Source: Desulfolutivibrio sulfoxidireducens (lineage in GTDB: Bacteria; Desulfobacterota; Desulfovibrionia; Desulfovibrionales; Desulfovibrionaceae). Taken from it: a stretch of DNA of 64,000 nucleotides. This document shows positions 15,903 through 24,772 of the stretch, in pieces. The stretch spans positions 310,001 to 374,000 of the forward strand of contig NZ_CP045508.1 of NCBI RefSeq assembly GCF_013376475.1. Direction: 5' to 3'. Position 1 is the stretch's first letter. Each line of letters opens with the position of its first letter. Below the pieces are notes generated by a model. The model was not told the origin of the DNA, did no database searches, and saw only the letters and a list, made by a program, of their open reading frames with translations. The position numbers were made by a program, and so were the translations under genes.

Positions 15903-17336
15903 CTATCCGGGGAAATAGACTGTGACCGTGGTGCCCTGGGACTCTGAGGTCTCCATGCGGATGCGGCCGCCGTGGGTCTGGGCGATGAGCCTGGCCCCGT
16001 AGGTGCCAAGTCCCGTGCCGTCCTTTTTGCCGGCGGTCACGTATTTCTGGAAGAACCGGGAGCGGATCTCCCTGGGCACGCTGCCGGCGTTGCGCACGGC
16101 CACCTCCTGGGCCGCGTTCTCGGACAGTTCCACAGTGACCCGGCCGCCTTGCGGCGAGGCCTCCAGGGCGTTGCGCACCAGGTTCGAGAACATGGTGTAG
16201 CACAGCATCTCCTCGCCCCGGATCACGAAGGAATCCCCCTCCTGGCGTGGCCGGCCGCGCACCACGATGTCCATGGCCAGGTCCTTGGCCTCGGCCACCC
16301 CGCGAAGCTCCGCCGCGATGTTGTCCAGGATGGGCAGAAGGTCCACGGGCTGCGGGGTCAGTTCGTAGGCCCCCCGTTCCATGCGGTAGAGGTCCAGGGA
16401 CTGGTTGATCATGTGCAGCATGCGGTAGCCGGCGCTTTGCACCAGATTGAGCATGTCCACCTGGCGCGGGGTGAGGTTGCCCTCGCGCCGAAAGAGCTGC
16501 GGCAGGGTCAGGATGGCTGTGAGCGGGGACTTGAGGTCGTGGCGGGTCATGCGCTCCACGTCCTCGCGCAGGGCCTCGGCCTTTTTGCGGTCCGTGACGT
16601 CGACCACGGCGTACCCCAGGATGTCGCAGAAATGCTCCAGGAAATCGGCGCGTTTCTCCTTGGCGTAGCGCTTGGGGTTGCCGTCGAAGAACCCGATGAC
16701 CCCGACCATCTTCTGGGGGCCGAACTTGTCTTTCAGGGGATAGATGAAGCACGAGCCAAGGCGGGGCGCGCCGCCGCCGCCCAGGATGGATGGTCCGAAG
16801 AAGAACTCCAGGTTTCCCACATCGGTCACCGGCCCCATGAACGAGGCCCGGCGGGCGGGGTCGGGGATGACCTCGGCCATGGCCCGGGCGAGCGTTTCGC
16901 GTGGGGCGCGGCGGATGGTGTCCGGCAAAAACTGGCTGTATTCGGCCTCGTCGAGCAGAAGGCCCACAGCCCGCAGGTTGAAGAGCTTTTTGATGCCCTC
17001 CACGATGCCCGGCAGGTCCTCGTGATTGCGCATCTGTTCCACGATGCGGATACCGGAGCGGAATTTCTCGAAGGTGATCAGGCTGGAGTGGTAGCTCTCG
17101 AAGGCGGTTTCGACCTGGGATTGCAGGGTGGAGGTCTGTTTTTTGAGCTTGTCCACCTCTTTTCGCAGTCCCAGGTTCTCCTCGCGCAAAAGGGCCTGGC
17201 TGGCGGCGTGCATCTTGGCGAACCGCTTGAGTTCGCCGACGATCCGTTTGACCCGGTAGTCGTTGTGCTCCAGGGCGAAGGCCTCGAGCTCGGTGAGCTT
17301 GGCGGGGAGATCCGAAATGTCGAGGTGCGTGGCCAT
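15903..17336 (-). CDS. Sensor histidine kinase with GAF-like domain
   Basis: 477 residues: an N-terminal helical/coiled-coil region (about 20-110, including LREENLGLRKEVDKLKKQT), a GAF-like sensor (about 120-260), a HisKA helix with MTRHDLKSPLTAI (phospho-accepting His), and a HATPase domain with NLVRNALEASP (N box) and GTGLGTYGARLIAQTHGG (G2 box). The G1 box reads RNAGSVP, a variant seen in a subgroup of kinases in place of DxGxG. No transmembrane segment, so cytoplasmic. ATG 17336 is preferred; the longer start at 17417 would run into the lipoprotein gene. It lies 37 bp after that gene, probably one operon; no response regulator is adjacent. Confidence 0.86.
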   Translation of the reverse strand: MATHLDISDLPAKLTELEAFALEHNDYRVKRIVGELKRFAKMHAASQALLREENLGLRKEVDKLKKQTSTLQSQVETAFESYHSSLITFEKFRSGIRIVEQMRNHEDLPGIVEGIKKLFNLRAVGLLLDEAEYSQFLPDTIRRAPRETLARAMAEVIPDPARRASFMGPVTDVGNLEFFFGPSILGGGGAPRLGSCFIYPLKDKFGPQKMVGVIGFFDGNPKRYAKEKRADFLEHFCDILGYAVVDVTDRKKAEALREDVERMTRHDLKSPLTAILTLPQLFRREGNLTPRQVDMLNLVQSAGYRMLHMINQSLDLYRMERGAYELTPQPVDLLPILDNIAAELRGVAEAKDLAMDIVVRGRPRQEGDSFVIRGEEMLCYTMFSNLVRNALEASPQGGRVTVELSENAAQEVAVRNAGSVPREIRSRFFQKYVTAGKKDGTGLGTYGARLIAQTHGGRIRMETSESQGTTVTVYFPG

Positions 17337-17373
17337 GGAGTGCGCTGTCTTTTGCCCGCCGGGCGCGACCGAA

Positions 17374-17532
17374 TTATTTCCAGCCGGTGAAGTTTCTGTT
17401 GCTGAAGAACTGCCCACTGACCCGGGCGTCGCCGGTCATCCGGACTTCGAGAAACGAGGTCTGCGACTTCGAGGAACAGGCGGACGCAAAAGCGACCACG
17501 ATCACAAGCGACACCAGCATGAAACGGCGCAT
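17374..17532 (-). CDS. Small lipoprotein
   Basis: A 52-residue protein with a signal peptide (MRRFMLVSLVIVVAFASAC) and a lipobox FASAC placing the lipidated Cys at residue 19. The mature part is about 34 residues (SSKSQTSFLEVRMTGDARVSG onward) with no known domain. ATG 17532 is chosen because GGAGGA lies seven bases upstream and the signal peptide begins there. It precedes the sensor kinase by 37 bp; tiny lipoproteins beside kinases can be envelope-stress sensors, but nothing here proves that. Function unknown. Confidence 0.68.
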   Translation of the reverse strand: MRRFMLVSLVIVVAFASACSSKSQTSFLEVRMTGDARVSGQFFSNRNFTGWK

Positions 17533-18116
17533 GGACTTCCTCCGGCTTCGGGAAGGCGGCGGGCGCCTGCCCGACATCGTTCACCTTCCTATTGATCGAG
17601 TCGTCCGTCAAGGGGGCCTGTCGCGAGCGTAGGATACGATCGAAAAAGGGAGCGCATGATCTGTCCGATATCGGCCCTTCTCTGTTGGGCAAGAGGGTGG
17701 AGGCTGATTAGAAAAACAAGCAATATCAGTGAGTTGTATTTTGAGAAGGGGGGCTGCGCCATGCGTGACGCACAGAGGGGGCGGGCATGTCCGCGACGTT
17801 GCGGGATGGTCTCATGCGCGGCCGGGTATGTGGCCCATGTTCTTTTGTTCATGATTGGAAAAAAGGGTTGCGCCAGGATCGCGTTTGGCTTTATGGACAA
17901 AAACCAGGGTTACAATGCGTTTCGCGTTCGCAAGGTTCCATGTTGCGAAATGTGCGGGTCGTGATGCATGCCGCGCGGGAACCATGACCGTGTTTTCCGG
18001 ACCAGTCGCCGACGGTCCGGATTTCCCAGGCGGCCGCCGCGTTTTGACATGGACGGCCCCTGCGGCTAAAGGTCCCCGACGTTACGTCTTATCTCTTCGC
18101 ATGGGGAAGCACCGTC
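17533..18116. other. Intergenic region without recognisable gene
   Basis: About 580 bp between the divergent lipoprotein and dacA genes. It must hold both promoters, but I see no convincing -35/-10 pair and no conserved open frame. Local composition is more AT-rich around 17690-17760. Confidence 0.5.
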
Positions 18117-19124
18117 ATGAAAAAACAGCACCTCCTGGCCCTGGTGGCCCTCTGTGTCGGCATAAGCCTGGTCTGCGGCGCGCCGACCCCCGCCCAGGCG
18201 GCGGGGCGCTCGGAAAAGGCCCGGCGGGAAAGTCCGGCCAAGCCGGAACGGATCAAAAAGATCTCGGCCGTCTCCGCCAAAAAGACCTCTTCCGCGCGAC
18301 GGACCAGGACGGCCAAGGTCGCGCCGGCCGAGGCCCCGCCCGAGGACGGCCGCCTGGACGTCAAGGCGGCCATGCTCATGGACCTAAACACCGGGGAGAT
18401 CCTCTACGAGCAGGACCCCGACCGTCAGATCGCCCCGGCCTCCCTGACCAAGATCCTGACCCTCTACCTGGTCTTCGACGCCATCCAGCAAGGCGATCTG
18501 CGGCCCTGGGACATGATCCCGGTGACCGAACACGCCCCGGCCGCCGGCGGCTCCAACATGGCGCTTCGGCCCGGCGAGGAGGTCAAGCTCACCGAACTTA
18601 TCAAGGGCATCGCCATTGCCTCGGCCAACGACGCCTGCGTGGCCGTGGCCGAGCGCCTCGAGCCGGACATCCACACCTTCGTGAACCGCATGAACGCCAC
18701 CGCCGCCAGTCTGGGCATGTCCTTGACCACGTTCAAAAATCCCAACGGCATGCCCGCCGAGGGGCAGTTGACCACGGCCAGGGACATGCTGCGGCTCTCG
18801 CGGGCCTACCTGTCCCGTTTTCCCAAGGCCCTGGCCATCCACTCCATGAAATATTTCAGCCACAACGAGATCATGCGCCGCAATGCCAACTCGCTTCTGG
18901 GCAAGTACGACGGCGTGGACGGCCTCAAGACCGGCTTTGTGAACGCCTCTGGATTCAATATCGTGGTCACGGTCAAGCGCGGCGACACCAGGCTTCTGGC
19001 CGTGGTGCTCGGGGCGCGAAGCCCCAAGGTGCGCGAGGTCCAGACCGTGCGGCTCATCGACGAGGGATTCAAGCTGGCCGAGGAGCACCGCGCCCAGGGC
19101 GTAAGGGCCGTCGCGGCCAGATAA
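18117..19124 (+). CDS. dacA: D-alanyl-D-alanine carboxypeptidase (peptidase S11, PBP5/6-like)
   Basis: 335 residues with a cleavable signal peptide (MKKQHLLALVALCVGISLV to AQAA). All three penicillin-binding motifs are present: PASLTKIL (nucleophile Ser and Lys), SANDACVAVAE (SxN) and GLKTGFVNASG (KTG). It removes the terminal D-Ala from peptidoglycan pentapeptides in the periplasm. Between the signal and the catalytic domain lies a basic Lys/Arg/Ala linker of about 50 residues. The family's C-terminal amphipathic anchor is not obvious; the chain ends soon after the core domain (VRLIDEGFKLAEEHR). ATG 18117 has GGGGAAG upstream. Confidence 0.93.
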   Translation: MKKQHLLALVALCVGISLVCGAPTPAQAAGRSEKARRESPAKPERIKKISAVSAKKTSSARRTRTAKVAPAEAPPEDGRLDVKAAMLMDLNTGEILYEQDPDRQIAPASLTKILTLYLVFDAIQQGDLRPWDMIPVTEHAPAAGGSNMALRPGEEVKLTELIKGIAIASANDACVAVAERLEPDIHTFVNRMNATAASLGMSLTTFKNPNGMPAEGQLTTARDMLRLSRAYLSRFPKALAIHSMKYFSHNEIMRRNANSLLGKYDGVDGLKTGFVNASGFNIVVTVKRGDTRLLAVVLGARSPKVREVQTVRLIDEGFKLAEEHRAQGVRAVAAR

Positions 19125-19328
19125 CCCCGGTCGTCGCGCCCCTTCCGGGCCCGACCGCCGCGCGCGGTCTTCGAAATTCGAGACAAGCTGGTTCGCCGCG
19201 TGGTTTGCTACTCCGGATCATTCTGTTATTGACGGGACACGAGGGAGCGCCCAAGTCGAGCGTCCTTTGACAGGGCATCCCTTGCGTGGTCACAGGCCAG
19301 TTTCCCGAGGTGGCCGGAGGTCTTCCCG

Positions 19329-20024
19329 ATGGACGCACCCGCTCTCAAGCGCGCCGGAATGCGGTTCGGCGCAAGCATCGTGGGCGTGGCCGACCTGGCC
19401 TTGCTCCAGGGCATCGAAACCTCCCCGCCGGATCTCCTTGAAGGTTTCACCCGGGCCGTGAGCGTCGCCGTGCGCCTGTCGAACGGGGTCATGGACGCCA
19501 TCAAGGACCGCCCGACGCCCCTGTATCGGCGGCATTACGATACGGCCAACATCCTTTTGGACCAGATCGCCCTGCGTCTGACCCACCTGCTCATGGACCG
19601 GGGGGCCAGGGCCCTGCCCCTCCCGGCCAGCCAGTCCCTGGACCAGGTGGCCCTGACCTCGTATCTCTCCCACAAGGCCGTGGCCATCGCCGCCGGCATC
19701 GGCTGGCAGGGAAAAAGCCTGCTGGTGGTCAACCCGAGGTTCGGGCCGCGCATCCGGCTGGTCACCGTGCTCACCGACGCCCCCCTGGCCCCGGACGCCC
19801 CGGTGAAAAACCGGTGCGGCGCGTGCTCGGCGTGCGCCGAGGCCTGCCCGGCCGGGGCCATCAAAAACGTCTCCACCGTCTGGCATTACAAGGACCGCGA
19901 CGAGGCCCTGCACTTCAGGCGGTGCGCGGACAAGGTCACAAGGGAATTCAAAAACCTGCCCCATGTCGAAAGTACCATTTGCGGCGTGTGCGTGTCCGTG
20001 TGCCCCTGGGGAAGAAGGAAGTGA
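19329..20024 (+). CDS. 4Fe-4S double-cluster protein (QueG-like)
   Basis: A 231-residue iron-sulfur protein. The C-terminal half has two cluster motifs, CGACSACAEACPAGAIK and CGVCVSVCPWG, and the middle AVAIAAGIGWQGKSLLVVNPRFGPRIRLV matches the region before the clusters in epoxyqueuosine reductase QueG and reductive-dehalogenase-like proteins. It is shorter than QueG (about 350) and lacks the HEAT-like C-terminus, so tRNA modification cannot be assumed. It overlaps the start of cobB by four bases (GTGA), and QueG-type proteins bind a cobamide, so a link with cobalamin supply is plausible but inferred. Confidence 0.8.
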   Translation: MDAPALKRAGMRFGASIVGVADLALLQGIETSPPDLLEGFTRAVSVAVRLSNGVMDAIKDRPTPLYRRHYDTANILLDQIALRLTHLLMDRGARALPLPASQSLDQVALTSYLSHKAVAIAAGIGWQGKSLLVVNPRFGPRIRLVTVLTDAPLAPDAPVKNRCGACSACAEACPAGAIKNVSTVWHYKDRDEALHFRRCADKVTREFKNLPHVESTICGVCVSVCPWGRRK

Positions 20025-21400
20025 CCGCCGTGCCCGGGCTGGTCGTCGCCTCCACGGGCAGCGGCCGGGGCAAGACCTCCGTGGCCGTGGGGCTCATGGC
20101 CGCCCTGTCCCGGCGGGGCCTGCGGGTGCAAGCCTTCAAGGCCGGCCCGGATTTCCTCGATCCCGCCCACCACGCCCGGGCCACGGGCCGCGACTCCCAC
20201 AACCTCGATACCTGGATGCTCTCCGAAACGGCCGTGCGCGATGTCCTCGCCCGGTACGCGGTCCATGCCGACGTGGCCGTGGTCGAGGGGGCCATGGGGC
20301 TTTACGACGGTTTCTCCGGCCGCGACGAAACCGGAAGCACGGCGCATCTGGCCAAACTTTTGGGCCTGCCGGTCCTTCTGGTGGTCGACGCCCGGGGCAT
20401 GGGCCGCTCGGTCGCGGCCCTGGTCAAGGGGTTTGCCGCATTCGATCCCGGGCTTTGCCTGCGCGGCGTGGTCTTCAACCAGGTGGGTGGCGAGGGGCAC
20501 CGGGAAATCCTTGGCGAGGCCATGGCCAGCCTGCCCGAGGTCCCGGTTCTGGGCATGATCCCCCGTGATCCGGGCTTCACCCTGCCCTCCCGGCACCTGG
20601 GGCTGGTGGACCCGGCCGAGGTCGCCGACGCCGACGCCTGGATCACGGCCCTGGCCGGGGGGGTGGAATCGGGCCTGGACCTGGACAGGCTGCTTGATGC
20701 CCTGCCCCGGCGCGTCCTTGTGGAGCCTGTCCCAAAGCGGCCCCCGGAGGTCCGGGTACGGCTGGGGGTGGCCCGGGACGCCGCCTTTCGCTTTTACTAC
20801 GAGGAGAACCTGCGCCTTGTGCGCCAGGCCGGGGCCGAGATCGTGCCCTTTTCGCCCCTTTCCGACCCGGACCTGCCTGCGGGACTGGACGGGCTGTACC
20901 TGGGGGGCGGCTATCCGGAACTTCACGCGGCCGGGCTGGCGGCAAACGCGACCATGCGCCGGGCCGTGGCCGCCTTTGCCGACTCGGGCCGGCCGGTCTA
21001 CGCCGAATGCGGCGGCTTCATGTACCTCATGGACTCCCTGGCCGACGCCTCGGGCCAACGCTTCCCCATGGCCGGGGTCTTTCCCTTCGCGGCGGCCATG
21101 GGACCCCGGTTCGCGGCCCTGGGCTACCGGGAGGTGCACACCACGGCCCCGACCCTTCTGGGTCCGGCCGGGACCGTGCTTCGGGGCCACGAATTCCACT
21201 ATTCGCGTCGTGTCGGGGAGCCCGCCGGGATCGCGGCGGTCTATGCCCTGTCCGGCCGCAAGGGGCCTCTTCCCGGACCGGAGGGCTTTCACCTCGGAAA
21301 CGTCCTTGGCAGTTACGTGCATCTGCATTTCGGAAGCAATCCGGACGCGGCCGGGGCCTTTGCCTGGGCCATGGCCCAGGCCCGGGTGTCCCGTGGCTGA
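20021..21400 (+). CDS. cbiA: Cobyrinate a,c-diamide synthase
   Basis: 459 residues (CbiA/CobB family). The N-terminal dethiobiotin-synthetase-like domain has the P-loop STGSGRGKTSVAVGLMAA and KAGPDFLDPAHH, and VVEGAMGLYDG. The C-terminal class I glutamine amidotransferase domain carries PVYAECGGFMYLM (catalytic Cys) and the closing HLHFGSNP (His). It amidates carboxyls a and c of cobyrinate using ATP and glutamine. The start is GTG 20021 overlapping the previous stop, or GTG 20030; no ATG is available. It overlaps cbiD by 8 bp. The gene order indicates part of a cobalamin operon; other cob genes are not in the window. Confidence 0.95.
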   Translation: MTAVPGLVVASTGSGRGKTSVAVGLMAALSRRGLRVQAFKAGPDFLDPAHHARATGRDSHNLDTWMLSETAVRDVLARYAVHADVAVVEGAMGLYDGFSGRDETGSTAHLAKLLGLPVLLVVDARGMGRSVAALVKGFAAFDPGLCLRGVVFNQVGGEGHREILGEAMASLPEVPVLGMIPRDPGFTLPSRHLGLVDPAEVADADAWITALAGGVESGLDLDRLLDALPRRVLVEPVPKRPPEVRVRLGVARDAAFRFYYEENLRLVRQAGAEIVPFSPLSDPDLPAGLDGLYLGGGYPELHAAGLAANATMRRAVAAFADSGRPVYAECGGFMYLMDSLADASGQRFPMAGVFPFAAAMGPRFAALGYREVHTTAPTLLGPAGTVLRGHEFHYSRRVGEPAGIAAVYALSGRKGPLPGPEGFHLGNVLGSYVHLHFGSNPDAAGAFAWAMAQARVSRG

Positions 21401-22565
21401 ACGCGCGGGCCTGCGCGAGGGCTTCACCACAGGCACGGCCGCCGCGGCTGCGGCCAAGGCCGCGACCCTTGTCCTTTTCGGCCGCCCCGCCGACACCTTT
21501 CCCGCCCTCATGGACGTGCCCCTGCCCGGGACCGGCCGACTGACCGTTCCCGTGGCCGAGGCCACCGTTCGTCCGGACGGCCACGTCCGGGCCGTGACCG
21601 TCAAGGACGGCGGCGACGACCCGGACGTGACCCACATGGCCCGCATCGGCTGCACCGTGTCCCTGGACGACGCCCTGTCGGCTGGGGAGGTCGGCATCGA
21701 GGGCGGCGCGGGCGTGGGGCGGGTGACCCTGCCGGGGCTGCCGGTCCCTGTGGGCCGACCAGCCATCAACCCGGGGCCCATGGCCCAGATCCGGGCCGCC
21801 GTGATCGAGGCCCTGCCCGAGCCGCCGCCCGCTCGCGGCGTGTCGGTGATCGTGGATGTGGAGGACGGCGAGGGCCTGGCCGGCCGGACCATGAACCCGC
21901 GCCTGGGGATCGTGGGCGGGGTGTCCATTCTGGGAACCTCGGGCATCGTGCGCCCGTTCAGTCACGAATCCTGGCGGGCGGCTATCGCCGAGGCCCTGGA
22001 CGTGGCCCGGGCCATGGGCGCGCGCCATGTCGTTTTGTCCACGGGACGGCGCAGCGAGCGCGCCGCGCGTCGGCTGCTCCCCGGGCTTGCGGACCAGGCC
22101 TTTGTCCAGATGGCGGACTATTTTTCTTTTTCCCTTTCCCAGGCGGCCTTGCGGGGGTTCGAGGAGATCACCCTGTGCGCCTATCCGGGCAAACTGGTCA
22201 AGATGGGCATGGGGCTTTCCAACACCCATGCCGACATCGAGGCAACAGATTTTCAACGCCTGGCGACATGGTGCCGCGAGGCCGGGCTGCCCTCCGATCT
22301 GGCCGGGGCTGTGGCCAAAGCCAACACCGTGCGCCATGCCTTCGGGCTTGTCCGGCCCCACCCCCGCTTCCCAGCCCTCGCGGCCCTGCTTGTCCAAAAG
22401 GCCCTGGTCCACGCCGGTTCCTTCACAACCGCCGCCCTGGGCCTGATCGCCCTGGACTTCGACGACAGCCTCCTGCCGCCGGAGGCACAAACACGTGGGC
22501 CGGACCTGGAAGGCCGGCTGGGTCGCGGGAAGTTTTTGGGGAAGGAGGGCGTCCCCGGTGATTGA
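21393..22565 (+). CDS. cbiD: Cobalt-precorrin-5B C1-methyltransferase
   Basis: 390 residues of the CbiD family, which methylates C1 of the corrin ring and marks the anaerobic (early cobalt insertion) pathway. The signature LREGFTTGTAAAAAAKAA lies at the N-terminus; also visible are INPGPMAQIR, RLGIVGGVSILGTSGIVRPFS and the SAM-site region ARHVVLSTGRRSE. The start is GTG 21393, overlapping the cbiA stop. The last 30 residues (GPDLEGRLGRGKFLG onward) are a charged non-conserved tail. Together with the preceding gene it shows that the host makes B12 anaerobically. Confidence 0.95.
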   Translation: MAERAGLREGFTTGTAAAAAAKAATLVLFGRPADTFPALMDVPLPGTGRLTVPVAEATVRPDGHVRAVTVKDGGDDPDVTHMARIGCTVSLDDALSAGEVGIEGGAGVGRVTLPGLPVPVGRPAINPGPMAQIRAAVIEALPEPPPARGVSVIVDVEDGEGLAGRTMNPRLGIVGGVSILGTSGIVRPFSHESWRAAIAEALDVARAMGARHVVLSTGRRSERAARRLLPGLADQAFVQMADYFSFSLSQAALRGFEEITLCAYPGKLVKMGMGLSNTHADIEATDFQRLATWCREAGLPSDLAGAVAKANTVRHAFGLVRPHPRFPALAALLVQKALVHAGSFTTAALGLIALDFDDSLLPPEAQTRGPDLEGRLGRGKFLGKEGVPGD

Positions 22566-23755
22566 CAGTCTGTTGGCTGAAAAGATAGAAAAATGCGTCG
22601 CGCACGGATGCGTGTGGCTGTTTTATCGCGGCCAGGCTCCGTTCGCGCGGGTGTAGTCATTGCTGGGGCCGCTTCGCCCCGGGTCAAGGCCCGGGGGACG
22701 CGGAGCGCAATGCCCGGGGAGACTCTGCCGGCTCTTCTCCCGCTGGCCTTCTCCGGGGTTCGTACGTTCGCCTCCCGACGTCGTCTTCGGACGCCGAGCC
22801 GCAGAAAGCGCGTGGGTTGCCGCAAAGAAGCGTCGCGGTGTCTGGCGGTTTTTTGTCGGAAACGTCTATTGTCCCCGCATCCGACTTCAAACCCGAAGGA
22901 GTCCGTCACGGGATCTCGTTGGTTGTCGCCGTGGAAGGCATGGTAAGGGAGCGGTGGAACGCTGTCGCGGGTGCCGCTTTCGAGAGGGGAATGACGTCCT
23001 GCCATATATGCTTCGGGCGGCCTTTGTCCATGTGCAGAGATGTGGACTGACGAGCAGTCTTTATAATGGTGCTTTTTTCTTCAATACCTGCAAGGGATGA
23101 GGTTTTTTCAGCGCATATACTGGTGGGAGAGCCCTCCGGAGGCCAAAGCCCTTGCCCTTTGGGCTCCTGAACGTGGCGCGGCATGTGCTTCCTGGACGCG
23201 CTTCACCGGTAATATTTTTCCCTTTGCAAATGACCACCGGATAGTGTCGAACGCGAATCCAGGATTTCTCCCAACATTGAATGGAAAACGTTTTTTCACA
23301 TCAGCCCATTTTTTTCTTCACAAGCAGGAGACGAACGTCTTTGGAGGCCGGTCTGTCCGTCCCGGGAATGGAGGATGACGGACCAAGCGGCAATGGGATT
23401 TTCTTGATGAAGGATTTTTCATGAATTGCTGAGGCACGATGCGTGAAGGCGTAAAAAAATGATCGAGACGACGCTGGGATGTCTGCGATTTCACAGGCTG
23501 AGAGAGCTGGAACTCGACCGCGCTCAGCAGTCTTGAACGAATGATACAGGCTGGTTGCATCGGGTTCCTGTCACCCGTTGATGCGGGCGGCGATATGCGA
23601 TACATCTTCTCCTTCCCGGCGGACGCGGATGGAATAAAAAGAATCAATGCTATTTCAAAAGGATTGATACGTCTGAGGAGTGAGAAACGGAGTACCGATC
23701 GTGGTTCTTATGTGTCCAATGTGGCTTTTCACGCAATACCGAACAAGGGAATGAT
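22566..23755. other. 1.2-kb intergenic region without supported gene
   Basis: Open frames here overlap in several phases and none gives a recognisable protein. It contains a GC-rich hairpin (GGGGCCGCTTCGCCCC near 22667) and the repeat at 23132. Composition falls in GC towards pseB, suggesting the edge of an acquired glycan cluster. Confidence 0.5.
23132..23167. repeat. Second copy of the intergenic hairpin repeat
   Basis: CCTCCGGAGGCCAAAGCCC, then TTGCCCTTTGGGCTCC. It shares the flank and stem of the element at 5408-5445, with AGCCC pairing to GGGCT instead of the longer perfect stem. Confidence 0.5.
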
Positions 23756-24769
23756 ATGCTGAACAACAAGAAAATCTTGATCACCGGCGGCACTGGTTCA
23801 TTCGGAAAGGCATTCATCAAAACCGTTCTTGAGCGCTACCCCGATGTCAAGCGCCTGGTGGTCTACTCGCGGGATGAATTCAAGCAGTTCGAGATGGAGA
23901 GCGAGTTCAGTCTGAGCAAGTATCCGGCCATGCGCTACTTCATCGGCGATGTCCGCGATTTTCAGCGCCTGAGCCGCGCTCTGGAAGGCATCGAAATTGT
24001 CATCCACGCCGCGGCGCTCAAGCAGGTTCCGGCCGCCGAGTACAATCCCTTCGAGTGCATCAAGACCAACGTGCTTGGAGCCCAGAACCTGATCGATGCC
24101 TGCCTGGATCAAGCCAGCATCAGGCGGGTGATCGCACTGTCCACGGACAAGGCCGCAGCCCCCATCAACCTGTACGGCGCGACAAAGCTTTGCTCCGACA
24201 AGCTGTTTATTGCCGGCAACAACGTCAAGGGGTCGCGCGACATCCGTTTCTCCGTGGTCCGTTACGGCAACGTCATGGGCAGCCGCGGTTCGGTTATTCC
24301 GTTTTTCATGAGCCGGCGATCCACGGGGGTTCTGCCGATCACGGATATGGGCATGACCCGCTTCAACATCAGTTTGCAGGATGGCGTGGACATGGTCCTG
24401 TGGTCCATTGAAAATGCCCGAGGCGGCGAGCTCTTTGTGCCGAAGATCCCCAGTTACCGGGTCATCGACGTGGCCAAGGCCATTGGGCCCGATTGCGAGT
24501 ATCCGGTCGTCGGCGTCCGGCCTGGGGAAAAAATTCATGAAGAGATGATCACCAACAGCGACAGTTTCAATACCGTTGATCTTGGCAAGTACTACGCCAT
24601 CCTGCCGACCACCGGCGAGCATAGCCCCAAGCAGTATTGCAAGCAGAACGGGTGCAAGATGGTGACGCCGGGATTCGCCTACAACAGCGGTACGAACCCC
24701 GACTTTCTTTCGGTCGAGGAACTGCGGGAACTCATCCGGCTGCACGTCGATCCAGATTTTGCGGTGTAA
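23756..24769 (+). CDS. pseB: UDP-GlcNAc 4,6-dehydratase (inverting)
   Basis: 337 residues of the extended SDR class. NAD(P) site ILITGGTGSFGKAF; the region HAAALKQVPAAEYNPFECI and the motif STDKAAAPINLYGATK are characteristic of PseB/FlaA1. The catalytic Tyr is replaced by the family pattern around NLYGATKLCSDKL. It performs the first step of pseudaminic acid synthesis, C4/C6 dehydration with C5 inversion of UDP-GlcNAc. ATG 23756 follows AAGGGA. pseC starts 3 bp after its stop, so the two are co-translated. Start of the plus-strand half of the nonulosonate pathway. Confidence 0.95.
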   Translation: MLNNKKILITGGTGSFGKAFIKTVLERYPDVKRLVVYSRDEFKQFEMESEFSLSKYPAMRYFIGDVRDFQRLSRALEGIEIVIHAAALKQVPAAEYNPFECIKTNVLGAQNLIDACLDQASIRRVIALSTDKAAAPINLYGATKLCSDKLFIAGNNVKGSRDIRFSVVRYGNVMGSRGSVIPFFMSRRSTGVLPITDMGMTRFNISLQDGVDMVLWSIENARGGELFVPKIPSYRVIDVAKAIGPDCEYPVVGVRPGEKIHEEMITNSDSFNTVDLGKYYAILPTTGEHSPKQYCKQNGCKMVTPGFAYNSGTNPDFLSVEELRELIRLHVDPDFAV

Positions 24770-24772
24770 CGC

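Noticed and set aside
19125-19328. Cobalamin riboswitch upstream of the 4Fe-4S/cbiA/cbiD operon
   Set aside because: No B12-box-like conserved sequence was found in this 200-bp leader.
19886-21946. 686-codon minus-strand frame opposite cbiA/cbiD
   Set aside because: Shadow frame; the plus strand carries complete CbiA and CbiD proteins.
22593-22946. 117-codon plus-strand frame after cbiD
   Set aside because: Arg/Ser-rich, no ribosome site, overlaps other open frames and matches nothing; likely chance.
23541-23762. 73-codon frame just before pseB
   Set aside because: No recognisable domain and runs over the pseB start; could be a decayed remnant but not supportable.
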